Part shown: piece after piece, positions 8,108-17,299 of the stretch
Position numbering within the stretch: position 1 is the first letter of the stretch
Layout of the letters: the number at the start of each line of letters is the position of its first letter
Origin: JARRLC01 sp050290865
GTDB lineage: Bacteria > Pseudomonadota > Alphaproteobacteria > Rhizobiales > Rhodomicrobiaceae
Direction of reading: 5' to 3'
Assembly: GCA_050290865.1 (NCBI GenBank)
Contig: JBNKIW010000012.1
Location: 1-64,000 of the forward strand
Length of the DNA: 64,000 nt
Translations under genes and position numbers: made by a program
Notes under the pieces: model-generated
What the model was told of the DNA's origin: nothing
Database searches by the model: none
The model's input: only the letters and a program-made list of their open reading frames with translations

Positions 8108-11100
8108 ATGCCCAAGCGCACAGATATCGACTCCATTGTCATCATTGGAGCCGGGCCAATCGTCATCGGCCAGGCTTGCGAATTCGACTATTCCGGCACC
8201 CAGGCCTGCAAGGCGCTGCGTGCTGACGGTTATCGCATCGTTCTGGTGAATTCGAACCCGGCGACGATCATGACCGATCCGGACCTGGCCCATGCCACCT
8301 ATATCGAGCCGATTACACCGGAGATCGTTGCCAAGGTCATCGAGCGGGAGCTTCGGGAGCATCCGGGCGAGCGCATGGCGCTGCTTCCCACCATGGGCGG
8401 CCAGACGGCGCTGAACACCTCTCTTGCGTTGTACCGCGACGGCACGCTCACCCGGCTCGGCGTCGAAATGATCGGCGCCAGCGCCGACGCCATCGACAAG
8501 GCGGAGAACCGTGACCGCTTCCGGGAGGCCATGGCGAGGATCGGCCTCGCCACGCCGCGCTCCATGCTTGCGCATGACCTTTCCGAGGCGCTCCAGGCGC
8601 TGGAAACCGTCGGGCTTCCGGCAATCATCCGTCCGTCATTCACGCTCGGCGGCACCGGCGGCGGCGTGGCCTACAACCGCGAAGAATATCTCCGCATCGT
8701 CGACCGCGGGCTGGACGCTTCGCCGACGCGGGAAATCCTTGTCGAGGAGTCGGTTCTCGGCTGGAAAGAATATGAAATGGAGGTCGTGCGCGACTGCGCC
8801 GACAACTGCATCATCATCTGTTCCATTGAAAATGTGGACCCGATGGGCGTGCACACCGGCGATTCCATCACGGTGGCTCCGGCGCTGACGCTCACCGACA
8901 AGGAATATCAGGTGATGCGCAACGCCTCGATCGCGGTCTTGCGCGAAATCGGCGTGGATACGGGCGGGTCGAATGTGCAGTTCGCCGTCAATCCCGAGAC
9001 CGGCAAGCTCGTCGTCATCGAGATGAACCCGCGCGTGTCGCGGTCCTCGGCGCTGGCCTCCAAGGCGACGGGCTTTCCCATCGCCAAAGTCGCGGCGCGT
9101 CTCGCCGTCGGCTACACGCTCGACGAATTGGAGAACGATATCACGCGGGGGGCGACACCCGCCTCATTCGAACCTACCATCGACTATGTCGTCACCAAGA
9201 TCCCGCGCTTCGCCTTCGAGAAATTCCCGGGCGCGATCTCCACGCTGACGACGTCGATGAAATCGGTCGGCGAAGTGCTCGGCATCGGGCGCACTTTCCC
9301 GGAGTCGCTGCAGAAAGCGCTGCGCTCCATGGAAACGGAGCTGACCGGGCTCAACGATATCGAGTTGGAAGGGCTCGGCAAGGGCGACGACAAGAATGTC
9401 ATCCGCGAGGCCCTGGGCCGTCCGGCGCCGGACCGCATTCTGAAGGTCGCGCAGGCGCTGCGCCTCGGCTTCGACGCGGAGCAGATCCACACCTCCTGCC
9501 GGATCGATCCGTGGTACATCGCGCAGATCAAGGACATCGTGGACGTGGAGGCGCGCGTTCGCGCCCATGGTCTGCCGCAGACCGAGCGGTCCATGCGCGC
9601 GCTGAAAGCCATGGGCTTCTCGGATGTGCGTCTTGCCCAACTCACCGGCCAGGAGGAAGCTGAAGTCGCCGCGCACCGCCGCGGTCTGGGTGTGCTGCCC
9701 GTGTACAAGCGCATCGACACCTGCGCCGCCGAGTTCGAGTCGCCGACCCCTTATATGTACTCCACCTATGAGAGCGGGCTGGACGGTGCGCCCGTGTGCG
9801 AAGCGGCCCCGACGGACAGGGAAAAGGTCATCATTCTCGGCGGCGGTCCCAACCGCATCGGCCAGGGTATCGAATTCGATTATTGCTGCTGCCATGCGGC
9901 TTTCTCGCTGTCGAAGGCGGGCTACGAGACGATCATGGTCAACTGCAACCCTGAAACCGTCTCCACCGACTACGATACGTCTGATCGCCTCTATTTCGAG
10001 CCACTGACCACCGAAGACGTGCAGGAGATCGTGCGGAGCGAAAGCGCGCGCGGCCGTGTGAAAGGCGTCATCGTGCAGTTCGGCGGCCAGACGCCCCTGA
10101 AGCTCGCCGAGGCGCTGGAGGACGCGCAGGTGCCCATTCTGGGGACGTCGCCGGACGCCATCGACCTTGCCGAGGACCGCGACCGCTTCAAGGTGCTGAT
10201 CGACATGCTCGGTCTTCGCCAGCCGCTGAACGGCATCGCCTACAGCGTCGAGCGGGCGCATGTCGTTGCCGCGCAGATCGGCTACCCGCTGGTGGTGCGG
10301 CCGTCCTATGTGCTCGGCGGGCGCGCCATGGCCATCATCCATGATGCCGAGGCGCTGAAGGAGTATATCGAAACGACGCTTCTGTCCTTCGTGCCGCCCG
10401 ACATCCGCAGCCGCTACACGGGGCGGACCGCGCAGATCAACGCCGTGCTGGCCCAGAACGCGCTCCTGCTCGACTCCTATCTGCGCGACGCCATCGAGGT
10501 GGACGTGGACGCCATCGCCGACGGCGAGGACGTCTTCGTCGCGGGGATCATGGAGCATATTGAGGAAGCGGGGGTGCATTCCGGTGATTCTGCCTGCACG
10601 CTGCCGCCCTATTCCCTTTCCGCGGAGACCATCGCCGACCTGAAACGCGAGACCGAAAAACTCGCTTTGGCGCTGAAAGTGGTCGGCCTGATGAATGTTC
10701 AATACGCCATCAAGGACGGCGAAATCTACGTGCTGGAGGTCAATCCGCGCGCATCCCGCACCGTGCCGTTCGTCGCCAAGACCATCGGGCTGCCCGTCGC
10801 GGGAATCGCCGCGCAGGTGATGGCGGGCGCCAAGTTGAAGGATTTCGCCCTCAGCGAGCGGGTTTTCCACCATATCGCGGTCAAGGAGGCGGTTTTCCCC
10901 TTCGCGCGTTTCCCCGAGGTCGATCCGGTGCTCGGTCCGGAAATGCGTTCGACCGGCGAAGTGATGGGCGTCGATACGCATTTCGCCGTCGCCTTTGCCA
11001 AGAGCCAGATCGCCACGGGGAGCAAGCTTCCCAGCTCGGGCATGGTGTTCGTATCGGTGAAGGATGCCGACAAGGACCGTATCATTCCTCCTGTGCGTGA

Positions 11101-11455
11101 ACTTATCTCCATGGGCTTCAAAGTGCTTGCCACCCGCGGCACCAAGCGGCATCTTGAAGCGAGCGGCATTCCGTGCGAACGTATCAATAAAGTGCTCGAA
11201 GGACGGCCCAACATCGTAGATGCCATGAAGAATGGCGAGGTGGCGCTGGTATTCAATACGACCGAGGGAGCAAAGGCGCTGGCCGACAGTTCCGAGATAC
11301 GTCGGACCGCTCTGCTCTACCATTTGCCGTATTACACCACTGTGTCCGGTGCGTTGGCAGTAACGAAGGCAATTGCGGCAATGAGAGCAGGGATACTTGA
11401 AGTTGCTCCCTTGCAGAAATATATCGGCCAGGGTGCTCAATCCGGGCGGTCGTGA
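8108..11455 (+). CDS. carB: Carbamoyl-phosphate synthase large subunit
   Basis: CarB makes carbamoyl phosphate from ammonia, bicarbonate and two ATP for pyrimidine and arginine synthesis, with ammonia channelled from CarA. The 1115-residue length is normal for the family. Two homologous ATP-grasp halves are visible: the first begins IVIIGAGPIVIGQACEFDYSG and contains HTGDSITVAPALTLTD, and the second begins VIILGGGPNRIGQGIEFDYC and contains HSGDSACTLPPYSL. A C-terminal MGS-like allosteric domain starts near residue 950. ATG 8108 directly precedes the conserved MPKRTDI start. carA is not adjacent. Confidence 0.98.
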   Translation: MPKRTDIDSIVIIGAGPIVIGQACEFDYSGTQACKALRADGYRIVLVNSNPATIMTDPDLAHATYIEPITPEIVAKVIERELREHPGERMALLPTMGGQTALNTSLALYRDGTLTRLGVEMIGASADAIDKAENRDRFREAMARIGLATPRSMLAHDLSEALQALETVGLPAIIRPSFTLGGTGGGVAYNREEYLRIVDRGLDASPTREILVEESVLGWKEYEMEVVRDCADNCIIICSIENVDPMGVHTGDSITVAPALTLTDKEYQVMRNASIAVLREIGVDTGGSNVQFAVNPETGKLVVIEMNPRVSRSSALASKATGFPIAKVAARLAVGYTLDELENDITRGATPASFEPTIDYVVTKIPRFAFEKFPGAISTLTTSMKSVGEVLGIGRTFPESLQKALRSMETELTGLNDIELEGLGKGDDKNVIREALGRPAPDRILKVAQALRLGFDAEQIHTSCRIDPWYIAQIKDIVDVEARVRAHGLPQTERSMRALKAMGFSDVRLAQLTGQEEAEVAAHRRGLGVLPVYKRIDTCAAEFESPTPYMYSTYESGLDGAPVCEAAPTDREKVIILGGGPNRIGQGIEFDYCCCHAAFSLSKAGYETIMVNCNPETVSTDYDTSDRLYFEPLTTEDVQEIVRSESARGRVKGVIVQFGGQTPLKLAEALEDAQVPILGTSPDAIDLAEDRDRFKVLIDMLGLRQPLNGIAYSVERAHVVAAQIGYPLVVRPSYVLGGRAMAIIHDAEALKEYIETTLLSFVPPDIRSRYTGRTAQINAVLAQNALLLDSYLRDAIEVDVDAIADGEDVFVAGIMEHIEEAGVHSGDSACTLPPYSLSAETIADLKRETEKLALALKVVGLMNVQYAIKDGEIYVLEVNPRASRTVPFVAKTIGLPVAGIAAQVMAGAKLKDFALSERVFHHIAVKEAVFPFARFPEVDPVLGPEMRSTGEVMGVDTHFAVAFAKSQIATGSKLPSSGMVFVSVKDADKDRIIPPVRELISMGFKVLATRGTKRHLEASGIPCERINKVLEGRPNIVDAMKNGEVALVFNTTEGAKALADSSEIRRTALLYHLPYYTTVSGALAVTKAIAAMRAGILEVAPLQKYIGQGAQSGRS

Positions 11456-11545
11456 CGGCCGCCTGTCAAGCCAGTGTTTTCGTTCCTCTTACAATCGCGT
11501 GTGATATCGGCCTAGGGAGGTTCTGGGGCCAAGGGAGAATTTGGG

Positions 11546-12025
11546 ATGTCTTTAGAAAAAGTTCCGATGACCGCTGCGGGCCATGCCGCGCTGGAAGCTG
11601 AAATCAAGCATCTAAAGAGCGTAGAGCGTCCGCGCATCATCAAGGCTATCGCCGAAGCCCGTGCGCACGGAGACCTTTCTGAGAATGCCGAATACCACGC
11701 GGCCAAAGAAGCGCAGGGGATGAACGAGGCGCGCGTCGCCGATCTGGAGGACAAGCTTTCGCGTGCCGAGGTGATCGACGTCGGCAAGCTTTCCGGGGAC
11801 ACGGTGAAATTCGGCGCCACGGTGAAGATCGTAGATGAGGACACCGACGATGAGCTGACCTATCAGATTGTCGGCGATTTCGAGGCCGACGTGAAGGGCG
11901 GCAAGCTGGCCATCAACTCCCCCATCGCCCGCGCCCTGATCGGCAAGAAGCAGGGCGACAGCGTCGAGGTCAGCACGCCGCGCGGCCACAAGGCCTACGA
12001 GATTCTGGCCGTGACGTTCTGCTGA
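11546..12025 (+). CDS. greA: Transcription elongation factor GreA
   Basis: GreA rescues backtracked RNA polymerase by stimulating cleavage of the extruded transcript. The 159-residue product has the N-terminal coiled coil with the acidic tip (DLSENAEYHAAKEAQ, about residues 43-57) and a C-terminal FKBP-like domain with SPIARALIGKKQGD and ending in EILAVTF. The start follows a GGGAG site at 11533-11537. It lies 90 bases after carB, and whether it is co-transcribed is unclear. Confidence 0.97.
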   Translation: MSLEKVPMTAAGHAALEAEIKHLKSVERPRIIKAIAEARAHGDLSENAEYHAAKEAQGMNEARVADLEDKLSRAEVIDVGKLSGDTVKFGATVKIVDEDTDDELTYQIVGDFEADVKGGKLAINSPIARALIGKKQGDSVEVSTPRGHKAYEILAVTFC

Positions 12026-12076
12026 GCTTGGCGCGAGCCTCTGGCCGCGCCCTCCACTTGACGCCGGCGGCCCGCT

Positions 12077-12607
12077 TTACGCTTCTTTCTGCCGCTCGAT
12101 CGCCTCGACGATCAGCCGCTTCGCCTCCGTCCCGTTGCCCCAGCCGAGGACCTTCACCCATTTGCCGGGTTCCAGGTCTTTGTAATGTTCGAAGAAATGC
12201 TGGATCTGCTCGATGGTGATGCGCGGCAGGTCGGTGTAACACTGCACGTTCTCATACCGTTTCGTCAGCTTCGGTGACGGCACCGCGATGATCTTCTCGT
12301 CGTGGCCCGCGTCGTCCTGCATTTTGAGCACGCCGATGGGGCGCGCGTTGATCACCGCGCCCGGCACGATGGGCCGGCTGTTGGCCACCAGCACGTCGAT
12401 GGGGTCGCCGTCGTCCGACAGCGTGTGCGGTACGAAGCCGTAATTGCCGGGGTAGCGCATCGGTGTGTACAGGAAGCGATCGACGAACAGCGTGCCCGCA
12501 GCCTTGTCCATCTCGTATTTGATAGGCTCGCCGCCGATCGGCACTTCGATGATCACGTTGATGTCTTCCGGCGGATTCTTGCCGGCGGGAATGGCGTCGA
12601 TGCGCAT
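12077..12607 (-). CDS. ppa: Inorganic pyrophosphatase
   Basis: This soluble family I enzyme hydrolyses pyrophosphate to pull biosynthetic reactions forward. The 176-residue length is typical for bacteria. The metal-binding signature DGDPIDVLV (about residues 66-74) and the KYEMDKAAG and YPGNYGFVP segments are present. A longer ORF extends upstream, but the conserved start MRIDAIPAGKNPPEDI fixes the ATG at 12607. It converges on greA with 51 bases between them and is divergent from amn. Confidence 0.97.
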   Translation of the reverse strand: MRIDAIPAGKNPPEDINVIIEVPIGGEPIKYEMDKAAGTLFVDRFLYTPMRYPGNYGFVPHTLSDDGDPIDVLVANSRPIVPGAVINARPIGVLKMQDDAGHDEKIIAVPSPKLTKRYENVQCYTDLPRITIEQIQHFFEHYKDLEPGKWVKVLGWGNGTEAKRLIVEAIERQKEA

Positions 12608-12813
12608 GTGTGTTCGTATCTCCAAGCTTCTGAATCGGAAAACGCATAGCAGCAAGCAGTGCGCTTGCCTATCGTGCTTGCGGCGGATGCGCGGGCAGGT
12701 GTGTTCGCGGGGGAGATGAAGAGCGGCAGGGTTGAGTTTTCCGCCGAAATCCTCCAAGCATTGTGCGATATGCGGCGGTATCGCGGCCCGGGGCTGCAAC
12801 AGAACTCACGGAC

Positions 12814-14283
12814 ATGGCAAAATCGCAAGGTACGAAGAGCGTCTCACCCGCCGCTGCCATCGCGCAGCTTGAAACGCTGTACACCAAGGCGACCGCGGCG
12901 CTGGCTGCGGCTTTCGACCGCTATCTCGCGACGGGCAAGCCGCCCTCGGCCACTGAGCGCGCCACGTTCCGCTACCCTTACCTGCGCATCATCCATCGCG
13001 ATGGGGCGCGGCTCCGTCCGGCTCACTTCCGCGCTTTCGCCAAGCTGCAGACGATGGGCGTGTATGAGACGACGATAACCCATCCGGGCCCGTTTCGCAG
13101 CTACCTGCTGGAGCAGCTCGAACCGCTGGTCGCGGAATACGGCGCGGAAATCGAGACGGGCGTCAGCGCTCAGGAAATTCCCTACCCTTACGTCCTTGAG
13201 CGCGCCGAAGAGGTGGCGGGATCAGCAGTGACGGCCAGAGACCTCGCCCGCCATTTCCCGACGCAACATCTTGCGGACCTCGGCGATGAAATCGCGGACG
13301 GATTGTGGGAATGCCGGCCCGAGGCGCCCAGGCCGCTCGCTCTTTTCGATGCCGCCCGCACGGATTTCTCGCTTCGCCGCATCGTCCACTACACCGGCAG
13401 CGACTGGCGGCACGTGCAGCGCTGGATTCTGCTCACCAACTACCACCGCTACGTCGATCAGTTCGTGCGCTGGGGGCTCGGCCAGCTTTCACAGCGGAAC
13501 TGTTTCGAGGAACTCATCCTGCCCGGCAATGTCGTCATTGGCCGCAAGCATTCCGCCCAGGACACCGAGGCGCTCATCGCCTCCTCCCAGTGGCATCGCT
13601 ACCAGATGCCCGCTTATCACCTGACTGCCAGCGGCGATTGCGGCGTGACGCTCGTCAATATCGGCGTCGGCCCGGCGAATGCGAAGAACATTGCCGATCA
13701 TCTTGCCGTGCTGCGCCCCAATTGCTGGCTGATGGTCGGTCATTGCGCGGGCCTGCGCGAGTCCCAGGCCATCGGCGACTATGTGCTGGCCCACGCCTAT
13801 CTGCGGCAGGACCATATTCTCGACAAGCTGGTGCCGCCGGAAGTCCCCATCCCGGCGCTGGCCGAGGTGCAGGTGGCGCTGCAGGACGCGGCGGCCCATG
13901 TCACGGGCCAGGATGGCGAAGCGCTGAAGCAGCGGCTGCGCACCGGGACCGTCGTCACCTATGACGACCGGAACTGGGAAATGCGTTTCACGCAGGAGCG
14001 GCGGCGCATCAACATCTCGCGGGCTATCGCCACCGACATGGAGAGCGGCACCATCGCCGCGCAGGGGTTCCGGCTGCGGGTTCCCTACGGCGCGCTGCTC
14101 TGTGTTTCGGACAAGCCGCTGCATGGCGAGATCAAGATGCCGGGGGCGGCGAACGCGTTCTACGAAACCGCTGTGGCGCAGCATCTGCAGATCGGCCTGA
14201 CGGCGCTCGACTTCCTCAAGGAGCGGCGCGACACGCTGCATTCGCGCAAGCTGCGCTCGTTCGACGAGCCGCCCTTCCGGTGA
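12814..14283 (+). CDS. amn: AMP nucleosidase
   Basis: AMP nucleosidase splits AMP into adenine and ribose 5-phosphate and helps control adenylate pools. The 489-residue product matches the length of the long enterobacterial-type enzymes. An N-terminal regulatory domain (about 1-180) is followed by a nucleoside-phosphorylase-like catalytic domain with the strand VTLVNIGVGPANAKNI and the segments LMVGHCAGLRESQ and ATDMESGTIAAQGFRLRVPYG, where the Met-Glu pair is the purine/ribose-binding motif. ATG 12814 begins MAKSQGTK; the frame is open further upstream but has no supported start. It is divergent from ppa, so the 206 bases between hold both promoters. Confidence 0.93.
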   Translation: MAKSQGTKSVSPAAAIAQLETLYTKATAALAAAFDRYLATGKPPSATERATFRYPYLRIIHRDGARLRPAHFRAFAKLQTMGVYETTITHPGPFRSYLLEQLEPLVAEYGAEIETGVSAQEIPYPYVLERAEEVAGSAVTARDLARHFPTQHLADLGDEIADGLWECRPEAPRPLALFDAARTDFSLRRIVHYTGSDWRHVQRWILLTNYHRYVDQFVRWGLGQLSQRNCFEELILPGNVVIGRKHSAQDTEALIASSQWHRYQMPAYHLTASGDCGVTLVNIGVGPANAKNIADHLAVLRPNCWLMVGHCAGLRESQAIGDYVLAHAYLRQDHILDKLVPPEVPIPALAEVQVALQDAAAHVTGQDGEALKQRLRTGTVVTYDDRNWEMRFTQERRRINISRAIATDMESGTIAAQGFRLRVPYGALLCVSDKPLHGEIKMPGAANAFYETAVAQHLQIGLTALDFLKERRDTLHSRKLRSFDEPPFR

Positions 14284-14620
14284 GGGGGCAGGGCGCTCCG
14301 GACGCCAGATAGGTATGTGGCATAACAGCCACTCACCCCTTCGATAATTTGCAAGAAACTGCATTCGTGCGCATTCCGCACGAAAGAAGCTGCATCTTAC
14401 GCAGTCTCGCCCTCCGAGTGCGTATAGCGCACAAATCCCCAAGTGGTGACATTGACACTTTTGCCGCACCCCCGTTTCTTAGGGGGACTGCGCTGTCATG
14501 CCGCCGACCGCCGCCAATAGCAGAGTCCTGGGCACGGAATTCTGCGCAACTCCGAGGGGCGAGTTGGCGTTCGTCAGGCAGACAGCTTGGGCAAGTTTTG
14601 TGTTCTCGATGGGGGAGACG
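14284..14620. other. Porin upstream region (337 bp)
   Basis: This gap between amn and the porin gene has no convincing reading frame. It holds a perfect palindrome at 14364-14384, a TTGACA box at 14452-14457 that could be a -35 element with only a weak -10 near 14475-14480, and a small C5/G5 hairpin around 14468-14485. A long regulated leader for the porin mRNA is the simplest reading. Confidence 0.4.
14364..14384. repeat. Perfect 8-bp-arm palindrome upstream of porin
   Basis: TTCGTGCG at 14364-14371 and CGCACGAA at 14377-14384 flank a five-base centre. It may be an operator or an mRNA hairpin. No known regulator site is recognised. Confidence 0.5.
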
Positions 14621-15973
14621 ATGAAGAAAAGTGCAATATCGGCGCTAGCCGTGGCTGCGAGCCTCGGTCTCTTTGCGTCGCTCGGCGGTGCGAAGGCCGC
14701 TGATCTGGGGGGTGGCTGCTGCGCCGATCTCGAAGAGCGCGTGGCCGAACTGGAAGCCACGACGGCTCGCAAGGGCAACCGCGCCGTGTCGCTGACGATC
14801 TCGGGGCAGGTGACCAAGCAGTTGCTGATCTGGGACGATGGCGTGGATTCCGACGTCTACATCACCGACAACTCCATCCTCAACTCGCAGTTCTCGCTGA
14901 ATGGCAAGGCAAGGATCGCGCCGGGCCTGACCGCCGGTTATCTGCTGCAGGTCAACGTTGCCAACGGGGGCTCGAACTTCGTGCACCAAGGCAGCAGCGA
15001 GAATCCCGCTTCCGTGGGCGACATCACGCTGCGCAACAACAATCTCTACATTGAGAGCAAGCGCCTCGGCACGATCACCCTCGGCCACGGTTACTCTCTC
15101 AACGACAAGACGCACGTATCGGCGCTTTTCCCGGTTGCCTGGACCTATCAGACCGACGGTACGCCCTACTCCGACAACTTCAGGATCATGAACACGACCG
15201 GAACGAGCAGCGGGATCGCGTGGGGCCAGCTTGTGGGGTTTGGTCCGCGCCGCGGCGACTATGTCCGTTATGACAGCCCGTCCATCGGAGGCTTCCGCCT
15301 GACCGCTCTTGCCGGCGAAAACGACGTGTGGAACGTGGGCGTGAGCTATGTCGGCAAAGTGGGCAACTTCCTGGTGTCCGGCGCCGCGGACTACTACAGC
15401 TATGATGACACGGCTCTGGGGGCCGCGGGTTTCCTGTCCAAGTTCGACGACACGAGCGGCGTCTTTGCCGCGAAGCACCTCCCGACCGGCCTTTTCGCCA
15501 CCGTGTGGGCCACGCAGCGTGACTATACCCGCACCAACTTCACTCCTGGCGGTGCTCCGTTATCGAAGACCGCCAACGGCGTCAGCTTCGACGACAGCGG
15601 CCACTCTCTGTACGGCATGGTCGGTGTCGAGAAGAAGCTCCTGCCTTACGGCAAGACGACCGTTTACGGTCATTACGGCCGCTTCGTGAATATGGCGGGC
15701 ACTGGGCTTTCTGCCGCGGGGCTCGGTCAGGCGGTCAATGGCCTCAGCGGCGACGATTATGTCGCGAATGCCGAGGTGACCCGCTACGGCATCGGCATCG
15801 TACAGAGCTTCGACTCCGCCGGGCTGGACATCTTCGCCATGGCTGAGCGCAATTCCGCCGATATCACGGTTGGTGATATGAACGGCTCAACGATCGACGC
15901 GGCAGCAGGCACAAAAAAGGCCGACCTCGAAGACTGGACCGGCATCATGATCGGCTCGCGCATCAAGTTCTGA
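14621..15973 (+). CDS. Outer-membrane porin (Porin_2-like)
   Basis: This is a general diffusion porin of the alphaproteobacterial type. The 450-residue product has a signal peptide (MKKSAISALAVAASLGLFAS ending near AKA), a short coiled coil that helps trimerise (CADLEERVAELEATTARKG), then about sixteen alternating amphipathic strands rich in Gly, Tyr, Asn and Asp. It ends in GSRIKF with the C-terminal Phe recognised by the BAM machinery. ATG 14621 follows GGGGGAGA at 14611-14618. It stands alone, with a terminator after it. Confidence 0.92.
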   Translation: MKKSAISALAVAASLGLFASLGGAKAADLGGGCCADLEERVAELEATTARKGNRAVSLTISGQVTKQLLIWDDGVDSDVYITDNSILNSQFSLNGKARIAPGLTAGYLLQVNVANGGSNFVHQGSSENPASVGDITLRNNNLYIESKRLGTITLGHGYSLNDKTHVSALFPVAWTYQTDGTPYSDNFRIMNTTGTSSGIAWGQLVGFGPRRGDYVRYDSPSIGGFRLTALAGENDVWNVGVSYVGKVGNFLVSGAADYYSYDDTALGAAGFLSKFDDTSGVFAAKHLPTGLFATVWATQRDYTRTNFTPGGAPLSKTANGVSFDDSGHSLYGMVGVEKKLLPYGKTTVYGHYGRFVNMAGTGLSAAGLGQAVNGLSGDDYVANAEVTRYGIGIVQSFDSAGLDIFAMAERNSADITVGDMNGSTIDAAAGTKKADLEDWTGIMIGSRIKF

Positions 15974-16000
15974 CCACTCTGTATCTCGAAGCAGATACCG

Positions 16001-16028
16001 GAAGCCGCTCCCTCGGGGGCGGCTTTCT
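16001..16028 (+). terminator. Intrinsic terminator after porin
   Basis: AGCCGCTCCC (16003-16012) pairs with the G-rich arm ending GGCGGCT at 16024, with one G-T pair, and is followed by TTTCTTC. It lies 30 bases downstream of the porin stop. Confidence 0.75.
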
Positions 16029-16090
16029 TCGTTCTGGGCGGTGACGGTTTGGGGTAGGGGGCTGTTCTGCCTCCGACGCCATCCGCCCCT

Positions 16091-16175
16091 CGTCACTCCC
16101 GCGAATGCGGGGATCCACCGGCGCGGCAGGACGCGCGGTCGCGGGACTGGGTGCCCGTTTTCACGGGCACGACAA
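16091..16175. repeat. REP-like palindromic element downstream of folD
   Basis: Two small hairpins lie back to back: CCCGC/GCGGG at 16098-16111 and GTGCCCG/CGGGCAC at 16151-16170, inside the frame CGTCACTCCCGCG ... ACGGGCACGAC. This is the look of the dispersed extragenic palindromes common in alphaproteobacterial genomes. It sits just past the folD stop and may also end or stabilise the long minus-strand transcript. Confidence 0.65.
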
Positions 16176-16190
16176 CCGAGGAATAGCGGT

Positions 16191-17078
16191 TTACATCTCC
16201 GGCACGGGCAAGCCGCGCGCCGCGCAGGCCGCCTCGACGGTGTTGCGCAGCAGGCAGGCTACCGTCATCGGTCCGACGCCGCCCGGCACCGGCGTGATCG
16301 CACCCGCCACGGCCTTCGCCTCCGCGAAATCCACATCGCCGACGAGCCGCGTCTTGCCTCCCTCGGCGGGCACGCGGTTCATGCCGACGTCGATGACGGT
16401 CGCGCCCGGCTTGATCCAGTCTCCCTTCACCATCTGCGGGCGGCCCACGGCGGCAATCACCAGATCGGCGCGGCGCACCACGCCCGGCAGATCGCTGGTG
16501 CGCGAATGAGCGATGGTCACCGTGCAGTTCTCGCGCAAAAGGAGCTGCGCCACCGGCTTGCCGACGATGTTCGAGCGCCCGACGACGAGCGCCTCCATGC
16601 CGGAGAGCGACGGCGCAACGGATTTCGCCAGGATGATGCAGCCGAGCGGCGTGCAGGGCGTGAGCGCGCGCTCGCCCGTCGCCAGACGCCCGGCATTCAT
16701 GGGATGGAAACCGTCCACGTCCTTGGCCGGGTCGATGGCCTCCAGCACCTTGGCGGCGTCTATGTGCTTGGGAAGCGGCAGTTGCACCAGGATGCCGTCC
16801 ACGGCGCTGTCGGCGTTGAGGCGCGCGACGAGGGCCAGCAGTTCGGCCTCGGATGTCTCCTCGGGCAGGCGGTGCTCGATGGAGCGCATGCCCGCCTCCT
16901 CGGTCTGCTTGCCCTTGGAGCGCACATAGACCTGGCTCGCCGGATCCTCGCCCACCAGCACCACCGCGAGGCCGGGCGTGAAGCCGTGCTGCGCCTTGAT
17001 CCCCGCCACGGCATCTTTTATGCGGGCGCGCAACTGCGCGGCGATCTGCTTTCCGTCGATGATTTTTGCTTCGGCCAT
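16191..17078 (-). CDS. folD: Methylene-H4folate dehydrogenase / methenyl-H4folate cyclohydrolase FolD
   Basis: FolD reversibly converts methylene- to methenyl- to 10-formyl-tetrahydrofolate in the cytosol with NADP. The 295-residue product is full length. It has the YVRSKGKQTEEAG segment with the catalytic Lys, QLPLPKHIDA, the nucleotide-binding GRSNIVGKPVAQLLL segment, and the C-terminal PVPGGVGPMTVACLL signature. It is the last gene of the corrinoid cluster, where it would continue oxidation of the methylene-H4folate produced by the MetF fusion. It could also be the cell's only FolD. Confidence 0.96.
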   Translation of the reverse strand: MAEAKIIDGKQIAAQLRARIKDAVAGIKAQHGFTPGLAVVLVGEDPASQVYVRSKGKQTEEAGMRSIEHRLPEETSEAELLALVARLNADSAVDGILVQLPLPKHIDAAKVLEAIDPAKDVDGFHPMNAGRLATGERALTPCTPLGCIILAKSVAPSLSGMEALVVGRSNIVGKPVAQLLLRENCTVTIAHSRTSDLPGVVRRADLVIAAVGRPQMVKGDWIKPGATVIDVGMNRVPAEGGKTRLVGDVDFAEAKAVAGAITPVPGGVGPMTVACLLRNTVEAACAARGLPVPEM

Positions 17079-17181
17079 ATGGGCAAACTCCGAAATCCAT
17101 CCAAAATCAGTTTGTGTTTACGGCGAAGCCCCCTCACCCGCGGCGGGAAGAGGGCTAAGACCTATGTGCGGGGCACCCGGG

Positions 17182-17235
17182 GCCCACGGAGCGATGTTTA
17201 CTGGTCGCGACCAGCAAGCGTCGCTCCTAGTGGGC
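17182..17235. repeat. Large nested hairpin between folD and the methyltransferase gene
   Basis: Three arms nest: GCCCAC (17182-17187) with GTGGGC (17230-17235), GGAGCGA (17188-17194) with TCGCTCC (17221-17227), and a perfect 14-bp core CTGGTCGCGACCAG (17201-17214). It sits in a 221-base gap that also carries CCCCTCACCCGCG and CGGGAGAGGGG fragments typical of dispersed repeats. Confidence 0.7.
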
Positions 17236-17299
17236 TAACAGCCGGGCGGATGCCCGGCGTCCAGCAAAGACTCGCCGGGAGAGGGGGGCGCAACAGCGC

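Noticed and set aside
9164..11440. Long 758-codon minus-strand frame opposite carB
   Set aside because: It mirrors the carB reading frame, is rich in His/Arg/Leu as expected of GC-rich antisense shadows, and shows no family motif.
14498..14620. Upstream 41-residue extension of the porin
   Set aside because: A well-spaced GGGGGAGA and a proper signal peptide start at 14621; the extension lacks both.
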